A DNA stretch of 64,000 nucleotides from Hyalella azteca (lineage: Eukaryota; Arthropoda; Malacostraca; Amphipoda; Hyalellidae). The position numbers and the translations under genes are program-made. The stretch spans positions 186,001 to 250,000 of the forward strand of contig NW_025939693.1 in NCBI RefSeq assembly GCF_000764305.2. Reading direction: 5' to 3'. How positions within the stretch are numbered: the first letter of the stretch is position 1; each line of letters begins with the position of its first letter. This document shows positions 57,801 to 64,000 of this stretch, in pieces. The notes beneath the pieces were generated by a model that saw only the letters and a list, made by a program, of their open reading frames with translations, did not search any database and was not told the origin of the DNA.

Positions 57801-60800
57801 TTATAATATACATCAACCTTCAAATTTTGTCTAGAAATATGGAAGATAAATTTTTTCATCAAGGCTTATATCAATCCCTCCATGTTCAGCTTATTATGTA
57901 ATATCTCTTCAAGCCATATTCAAGCTGGGTATATACGATTCCATGATTTGTGTGTTACACTCTGTGCAGAGTTTTCTACTATATTAAAAAATCATTACAA
58001 TGTTTACCTTGGTATTCATAATATAGTTTCTTAGTTTAGATGTCTGATTTTGTTGAACTCATTATATTAAAGTTTTATCTGCAATAATTTTGGCTTTGCT
58101 TAAACAAAGATCATCTTTACCTCTGGCTTGTTCTTGTTACAGTTGGAAACAAAGCTGTTATATCCTCTATTATTATTATTTACAGTTATAGAATGATATA
58201 TATCTATAGGTATATATTATATCTTATTATATAAGTCACTGCTTCAAACAGAATATGCACATATTTTCTGTCATTTTACTCACAGCTTTGAAGAAAGAGC
58301 ACATATATAGTTATTTACCTTTCTTGTTGTAATTCCCAGCTGGAAAAAGAGGGTTTTTATCTCCTCTTGGCAATTCCACAAGATTGCTGTTACTGTTTGT
58401 GAGAACCTATGAATGACTCTTGTGACCACTAACCTAGTAATACATCATGCACAGAGCTGTGCAGAATTGTGCACCACTAACCTAGTAATGCATTGTGTGC
58501 AGAGCTGTACAGAATTGTGCACCACTAACCTAGTACCTGTAATACATCATGCACAGAGCTGTGCAGAATTGTGCACCACTAACCTAGTAATGCACCGTGT
58601 GCAGAGCTGTGCGGAATTGTGCTCCACTAACCTAGTAATACATCATGCGCAGAGCTGTGCAGAAGTGCGCACCACTGACCTAGTAATGCACCGTGTGCAG
58701 AGCTGTGCAGAAGTGTGCACCACTAACCTAGTAATGCACTGTGTGCAGAGCTGTGCAGTAGTGTGGTTATGCTCACTGACAGAGCAGGACCTGTGACAGT
58801 TCTTAACTCTGAGCACCTGTTCCTGCCTCACCACCTGCCAGGTATTACGCTCTGCATGTATCATTCAGGCACAATATTGCATGCAAGACTAAGATTAAAC
58901 TCAGCTGCTATATGCTTGTCTTTTATTACTATTTTCTTATTCACTTTGAGTCATTATTTTCATGACTGATGTGCAGAATTTTCTTTTAAATCTAAACTAT
59001 GTAGAAAAATCTGTCTCAGAAATATCTGTCAACATGGCGATTACTATACTTACAGCCTTGCCACAATTAATAACTACATTTAAATTTTTCACTTTTTATA
59101 TATTTCTGAATTGTTGAGTGTTGTTTGTTCCTGAATTTTCCTTTGTTATTTGTTCCTTTAGCTTCTTTAGCATTATTTGAAGTTGGTGAGTCGTGATTAA
59201 CGTAGGATGTCAGCAGCATAAGATGCCAGCAGCGTAGGATGATTAATAAATTAAGGATTCCTGTGTGAGATTTGTTTGATGGTGCGCAGATGCAGGCACC
59301 CGCAGCCCCTCCCCCAGCGACTCGTCCTCACAGTCATCAGAGTCACAAGAAGGTCTAGGGCTGCTGTCTCTGCACCAATACCAGGCCTTGTGTGGCACCC
59401 CTCAGGACTCCCCACAACTCAACTACTCCACCCTGCCTCCTGACCACATCATTGCTGGCATGAAGGTATCTTTGTCTTGCTGCATTTATTGGGTGATATA
59501 TTTTCTGGAGTGGATAATGAAAGATCCAATCATTCATTGCTTCGTCTTTCAGTGTTTGCAGTATTTTGATGCATTGGGGAATCAGCTTTGTAAGAAATTA
59601 ATTGTTTGTTTTTGGTTTGAGTTAACTACTTTGTGTTTCAACTACTACTACTAACGTTTGTGGGCTTCTGACAGTGTGCTCCTCTAGACCCACTTAACGC
59701 AATGCTGGTGGCGGGTAAGGAGGATCTTGCCACCGCCCAAAACCTCAACAAAAAGGTGAGGTGCTGAGCCTTTGTACCAAAGCTCAACTTCATGCACTAA
59801 CTTTTTCCAATGCTGAACTTTTGTTAAAAGATCTTCCAAAATTTAAAACAATTTTATTCCCGATAATGCATTGACCAGTTCCATTTTAACACTTTTTTCT
59901 TATTCATCGATCAAAGTATTGAAATTTCCAGTTGCGTTGTTCTGCCTTACTTATGCATGGATTCATGCAATTTAATTTTATTGAGTCTTATCAAGTTATC
60001 ATTACAAGCAGAGTTTGTAATCTACTGTACAAGTATTTATTTAATTGTTATGTGCATTCATATCTATTTTTTTACTTTTTTTTCAAATTTGCCCTGCTTT
60101 TCCTGTATTGTAGCAACTTTCTATCTATTAAGTCTACGTTCAAATTGATTCCCTAACATTGCTGTAGCTTTCAGTGGTATGAGGACCTTTCTATCTCTCT
60201 ATCTTTTCCTGTATCTTCTTCCTTTTTTGTAAGCGAATTGTGATTTTCCATATTTTAGAACTATTTTTGATATTGTAACTAACATTGTTTTTCTGTGGCA
60301 GAGGTACGAGGGCCGCTGCCTTGTGGGCGACATCAATATCGACGCTCGCTACCGGGACGCCTTCTACGTTAAGTGGAACTGGACGAAGATACGCCAGACG
60401 TGCGCCCTCGCCTACCTCGCCCTCCTGCTCGCCCTCTTCGTCATGGGCATCGCCCTGCTAGTGCAGGTGCTGTGCCTTACACTACCGTTTGCCTCTTACT
60501 CCACCACCTTGTGGCCTCCCTGCTAGTGCTATTAACCCCCCCCCCCTTTCTTTTCCTGCTATTTACCCCTTTCTTCTTTTCCACAAGGGCAGAACTGCGA
60601 CCCAGTGCAGCAGTGGTGGCAAGGTGCCGAGGCGCCATCAGCTACCAATTTTCCCCAACATTAACCTCCATCCCTCCCTCCCCAGATGCCGCAGGGGCAT
60701 GACTGCGACCCGGTGCGGCAGTGGTGGCAGGGCGCCGTCAGCTACCAGGTGCTGGTGCCCTCCTTCAAGGACACTAACGACGACGGCGTCGGCGACCTCC

Positions 60801-63800
60801 AGGGCGTCGTGGCCAAGCTCGACTACATCGAGGTCACTGATGTCGAGAATTGATTTTTTTTAAATAATTTTTGTTTCGGAAGCTGTGTTTTTATATGTTT
60901 TTATTGAGCTGTCTCGAGTGTGCATTGGGAGGATCCTTTCTTGTAATTTAATGTGTTTTACGGAATATTATGATGATACTGAAATGATTAGCATATCTGT
61001 ATGGATTGATTGGATTATCTTAAGTGATTATGCCCGTAATTCTAAAATTGAGCTTTTAATTAAGAAATGAACTCATGTGTGTGTGTATATTTTGGCTTTA
61101 AACCGTAAGGTTGTTCCTCATTTATTATAATTTGGTGCTTTCTGCAGGACATTAAGATGATACTCAAATGATTAACTAGTTTCTCTCTTGCGGACTATTG
61201 ATCTTTTCTGAACTTCGGGGGCTTTTTTAAATTTCATCTATCTATCTGGAGCATTTTATTCTCAAAATTATTATGCACCAAATTTTGGAACTTGGATCAA
61301 ACCTGTCCCAAATTTGGTACACCTGAAAATATAAAAATTTTTATTTGTTTTGGTCAGAAGTGCAAAATTCATTGTGAAATAGAACCATTTTGGCTATATA
61401 TAATACACCCCCAGGGTCTGGGAGACGCCGTGGTTTGCCGAGTGTCTAACATTCACCTCCTCCCCCAGGGTCTGGGGGTCTCCATGGTGCGGCTGGTGCC
61501 GGTATTTGAGCGCGCTGAGGGCCACTACGAGCGGCTGTTGCTCCCTCAGGACCCTGAGCCTCAGCTTCCTCACCCAGCGCCTGGTCTCTCATATGTTTAC
61601 ACTTGTTCATTTCTCTTGTATTTGCTTTGTCTTGTGTCATTTCCCTTAATCACGAAGTAAACTTCTAAGGACGTGTACTCATTCATCGCTTTCTCTCAAA
61701 ATGTTGGTGGAATGTTTGTGCATACTCTTGTTATTTTCGTTTTCATCCTATAGTGTTAACCTATTTTGTTCTTTTCTGTATTTTTGTTGGATTGGATGAC
61801 AATCAAGGACATTGCATCAATGTTCTTGTTGTACCCATAGTAGTATTAAGTACTTCATAGTGTTTATTATGCTTGCTTCTTTTATACCATCAAATTTTAT
61901 CAAACTAGAAGCCCAGATCAAGCTTGAAAACGAACTTTGCGAAGCCTCACACGGCTTACAATTTCATCAATACAAGACAGGCCTTTTCTAACCGCATAAA
62001 GCATACCGTAAAATGGGGTTACTTTGACTCCCGGGGTAACTTTGACCACTTTTCGTTTTTTTAACAAAAACCCCCGAAACTCAAGAACTATTTGACATAG
62101 AAAAATTTTGTCAATGGCCAATAAAGGCCTAATAATGAGGCTACGTAACACAATAGAAAGATTTAAGAAGTTTGCATATCTAATAGGTTAAAAAATTGAA
62201 ATGTGACCCACGAAAATGAGCTATTATTTAAAGCCTGTCAGAGTACCCCCTCCAATTTTTTTATATTTTAGTAAAATAACTCCAGGTTTTGATGCATTGT
62301 AGTAGAACTCTTTTAGTTACATATGCAAATGACAAATTTTAGGAAAGTGTCATAGTTTGCAAATGGAGGGCGCCGCCCCCAATGGGGGAACTTTGACCAC
62401 CTAATGTAAGACATGACGGGGTAACATTGACCGGCTTGGAAATTTAGTTAAAATTACCATAGGTACCTACATAACATATTTTATGTTTGATACACCTATT
62501 AATGTTATTTCTTTATGTTTCAGACTCTACAGAGTCTTATATATGTTAATTTTAACTTAATTTCCAAGCCGGTCAATGTTACCCCGTCACAGCTGTCATT
62601 AGGTGGTCACATTTCCCTCATTATGGGGTGGTGCCCCCCATTTGCAAACTATGACACTTTCCTAAAATTTGTCATTTGCATATGTAACTAGAAGAGTTCT
62701 ACTACAATGCACCAAAACCTGGAGCTATTTGGAGTTATTTTACCAAAAAATATAATTGATTTTACCACCCAGTCAAAGAAACCCCAAGAGCTGGGGTAAC
62801 AAAGACCATCACTTTTTTTTAAATTACATCAAAACTATGAGAGGCAGGAGCCAGCAATTTATGGTGAGTGAAGCTAGAGTATAGACCTGTATTTTGCATG
62901 TTTCAATTTAAGTTTAACTTATCTAGTAAAAAAATGACATCATTTTGAAAAAAAGTGGTCAAAGTTACCCCATTTTACGGTACTACATGCTGCATTCGAC
63001 GTGCCCACAAACTCTGTTTCTATTGCATAATAATTTCAAATTAAATAATGTCAGCGTCTCTGAGCTTACCTGATCCTCAAAGTTCTCATAAATTAATATT
63101 CAATATCATAATAATATAAAGTCATTGTTGAATTGTCAACGCTGTATTCAGATAAGTGATGTCTCAGGACTTTTCAGCACATTTTCTCATTTATGAAAAA
63201 ATGCACTACTGTGCTCGCCATGTCCGTCTGTCTGTCCGTGACTTCACGTTTTCGTCGACGAGAAAATGCACTCCGTCACTCACTGCAGTGAGTACTGAGT
63301 TATATTTTATCTGCTGTGCAGAGGTGGTATGGAACCTGACGCGCGTGCACGGCGCCCTGGGCAGCAGCAGCGACGTGCAGCTGCTGGCGGCGCTGCTGCA
63401 CGTCAGGGGCATGAAGCTCCTGCTCGACCTGCCCCTCAGCCTCGGCCTCAACACGCAGCACCTCGTCGTCCCCGGTCAATACTGCATGGAGTTCTTCCTG
63501 GTGGAGACTAGCGTATTTCCAGGATTGCGGGGATTGAAACTAACATATTCTAAAGACTGGCGAAGTTATTAGTTGCCTTGCATCGTTGGCGTACACTGCA
63601 GCTTGATGAGCAATGATTGCGCTTTATTTAATTAAGGACAGCATCTCTGGCAATCAATTACTGTCTCAAAGACAATAGTGAAGCAGCATTTGCCAGATAA
63701 TATCTGCAATGTTAGATTTTTATTCATTTTCCTTTAGCCGAGGGCCTTAAATTCTGAACATTCTAGTTTATTGGCTCATTACTCATTAGTTTAGTAATTC

Positions 63801-64000
63801 CTAAAATGAAGATGATTGTTAACATTAACGGGAGTTGCTCTTCTTTCAGACATCTACTATGCACTACCATATCTGTACAACTTCTGTTACCATTTAACAA
63901 CTTCCCCTACCATATAGCAACTTACCTTACCCTTTCACAACTTCCCTTACCATTCAACAACTTCCCTTGCCATTCAACAACTTCCCTTACCATTCAACAA
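54872..64000 (+). CDS. SLC3-family amino-acid transporter heavy chain (rBAT/CD98hc-like), 5' part
   Basis: Eight exons join in frame: 54872-55176, 57639-57796, 59290-59465, 59675-59755, 60302-60466, 60686-60832, 61469-61583 and 63322-63474. The gene runs off the window. The first ATG in frame is 54905, and an upstream exon is possible. The long cytosolic N-terminus has acidic 9-residue repeats (QSDDSADVV) and Ser-rich stretches. RYRDAFYVKWNWTKIRQ precedes the single transmembrane helix (ALAYLALLLALFVMGIALLV, exon 5). Just outside, HDCDPVRQWWQGAVSYQV has the Cys that in this family bonds to an SLC7 light chain, and the WWQ start of the GH13-like domain. SFKDTNDDGVGDLQGV is the family's conserved region. 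Later, KLLLDLPLSLG replaces the catalytic-type D-x-x-x-N-H, so glycosidase activity is not expected. The role is a chaperone-like partner for amino-acid exchange at the plasma membrane. Confidence 0.85.
54975..55125 (+). repeat. 27-bp coding repeat in SLC3 exon 1
   Basis: The unit CAGTCAGATGACTCTGCTGA plus seven bases repeats about five to six times in frame, giving the acidic QSDDSADVV, QSDDSADAA, QSDDSVEAA, QSDNSADLA series in the cytosolic tail. Because it is a multiple of three, the opposite strand is open too, but that frame is not real. Confidence 0.85.
55970..57075. repeat. Complex repeat block in SLC3 intron 1
   Basis: A direct duplication (CTTAAAGCTGACATTCTG, CTATCCAACGGTAC, CTCTTTAAAGGG) occurs at about 56072-56155 and 56265-56340. 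An inverted pair occurs at about 56640-56700 (CATATACCATTCGATTCG, AAGACCATACCTATCGAG) and 56808-56865. The inverted part is related to the insertion at 47990-48110. Probably foldback or MITE-type DNA. Confidence 0.65.
57480..57605. repeat. ATTAAT-rich low-complexity tract
   Basis: Almost pure A/T sequence built from TTAATATTTATTATT and similar phrases, in SLC3 intron 1 just before exon 2. Confidence 0.85.
58413..58775. repeat. 48-bp minisatellite, about 7 copies, in SLC3 intron 2
   Basis: The unit contains CAGAGCTGTGCAGAATTGTG and CACCACTAACCTAGTAAT. One unit near 58533 carries a 6-bp insertion (ACCTGT). The open frame through it (SCAELCTTNLV repeats) comes from the 48-bp period and is not a gene. 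Confidence 0.9.
60581..60648 (+). pseudogene. Decayed partial duplicate of SLC3 exon 6 in intron 5
   Basis: AAGGGCAGAACTGCGACCC, CAGCAGTGGTGGCAAGG and CATCAGCTACCAA match exon 6 (60693-60753). The differences include CG to CA or TG changes, and an 8-bp insertion disrupts the frame. It lies about 100 bp upstream of the real exon. Confidence 0.85.
61406..61442 (+). pseudogene. Decayed duplicate of the acceptor and 5' end of SLC3 exon 7
   Basis: CCCCCAGGGTCTGGGAGACG is a near copy of the real acceptor and exon start CCCCCAGGGTCTGGGGGTCT at 61462, about 57 bp downstream. Similarity continues weakly (CCGTGGTTTGC against CCATGGTGCGG) and then fades. Confidence 0.65.
62006..62980. mobile_element. 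975-bp foldback transposon flanked by TA
   Basis: The ends CCGTAAAATGGGGTTACTTT and AAAGTTACCCCATTTTACGG are inverted, each bounded by TA. The arms continue through GGTAACATTGACCGGCTTGG / CCAAGCCGGTCAATGTTACC and GTTACATATGCAAATGACAA / TTGTCATTTGCATATGTAAC, so almost the whole element folds on itself around a loop near 62500. No transposase frame was seen. It lies in SLC3 intron 7. Confidence 0.88.
63165..63312. repeat. Dispersed repeat with GTCCGTCTGTC tract (copy 2)
   Basis: It has the same block order as 15950-16125: AGCACATTTTCTCATTTATG, GTGCTCGCCATGTCCGTCTG, TTTTCGTCGACGAGAAAATG and palindrome ACTCACTGCAGTGAGT (63278-63293). It ends about 10 bp before the polypyrimidine/acceptor of SLC3 exon 8. 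Confidence 0.85.
63866..64000. repeat. 20-bp minisatellite running off the window end
   Basis: The unit CAACTTCCCTTACCATTCAA is repeated about six or seven times, with the earlier units diverged (CTGTTACCATTTAA, CCCCTACCATATAG). It continues past 64000. Confidence 0.9.

Noticed and set aside
58413..58796. Cys-rich repeat protein (SCAELCTTNLV)
   Set aside because: It comes from a 48-bp minisatellite in an SLC3 intron. No splice signals or signal peptide in frame.

Overview
This window is nuclear DNA from an animal, most likely an arthropod and plausibly a crustacean. It is AT-rich, with long introns carrying GT-AG splice sites, abundant minisatellites, non-LTR retrotransposons, Tc1-like, Harbinger and hAT-type DNA elements, and a tRNA-derived SINE. 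The protein-coding genes are split into short exons that join in a consistent phase. No prokaryotic or organellar gene was seen. Every gene model below was assembled by hand from splice sites and reading phase. None was tested against transcripts or databases.

Layout. From 1 to about 14 kb there is almost no recognisable gene: a decayed Tc1-like transposon (1.59-2.69 kb), an 18-bp minisatellite (2.79-3.55 kb), a 20-bp minisatellite (6.38-6.62 kb) and a possible promoter plus first exon near 11.8 kb. A single-exon secreted Thr/Val/Ser-rich protein lies at 14.1-15.2 kb. At 17.16-18.45 kb there is a 429-codon frame that is open only if TAA and TAG are sense codons: 17 in-frame TAA/TAG, no in-frame TGA, and a TGA at the end. 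This looks like a ciliate-code gene and is the most unusual thing in the window.

From 19.5 to 41 kb there are four multi-exon genes. A plus-strand secreted protein with about four thyroglobulin type-1 domains (9 exons, 413 aa) is followed by three minus-strand genes: a Ly6/uPAR-fold GPI-type protein (3 exons, 199 aa), an unrecognised 430-aa protein with a C-terminal membrane anchor (10 exons), and a complete tetraspanin (6 exons, 234 aa). All but the thyroglobulin-domain protein are predicted membrane-attached. I see no evidence that they form a pathway.

From 42.6 to 54.5 kb the sequence is a nest of mobile elements: a CR1-type LINE fragment, three damaged copies of one I-clade LINE (gag, endonuclease and RNase H pieces but no reverse transcriptase core), a hAT-type MITE with an 8-bp target duplication, foldback elements and a Harbinger element. 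Two isolated N bases lie inside the LINE copies, so the assembly here may be imperfect.

From 54.9 kb to the window end lies the 5' part of a plus-strand SLC3 amino-acid-transporter heavy chain (rBAT/CD98hc-like). It has eight exons here and continues beyond 64 kb. Its introns carry foldback and dispersed repeats.

A recurring pattern: in three genes (thyroglobulin-domain, tetraspanin, SLC3) an exon fragment, usually with its splice site, has been duplicated into a neighbouring intron. In the tetraspanin it has been amplified into an 11-copy array.
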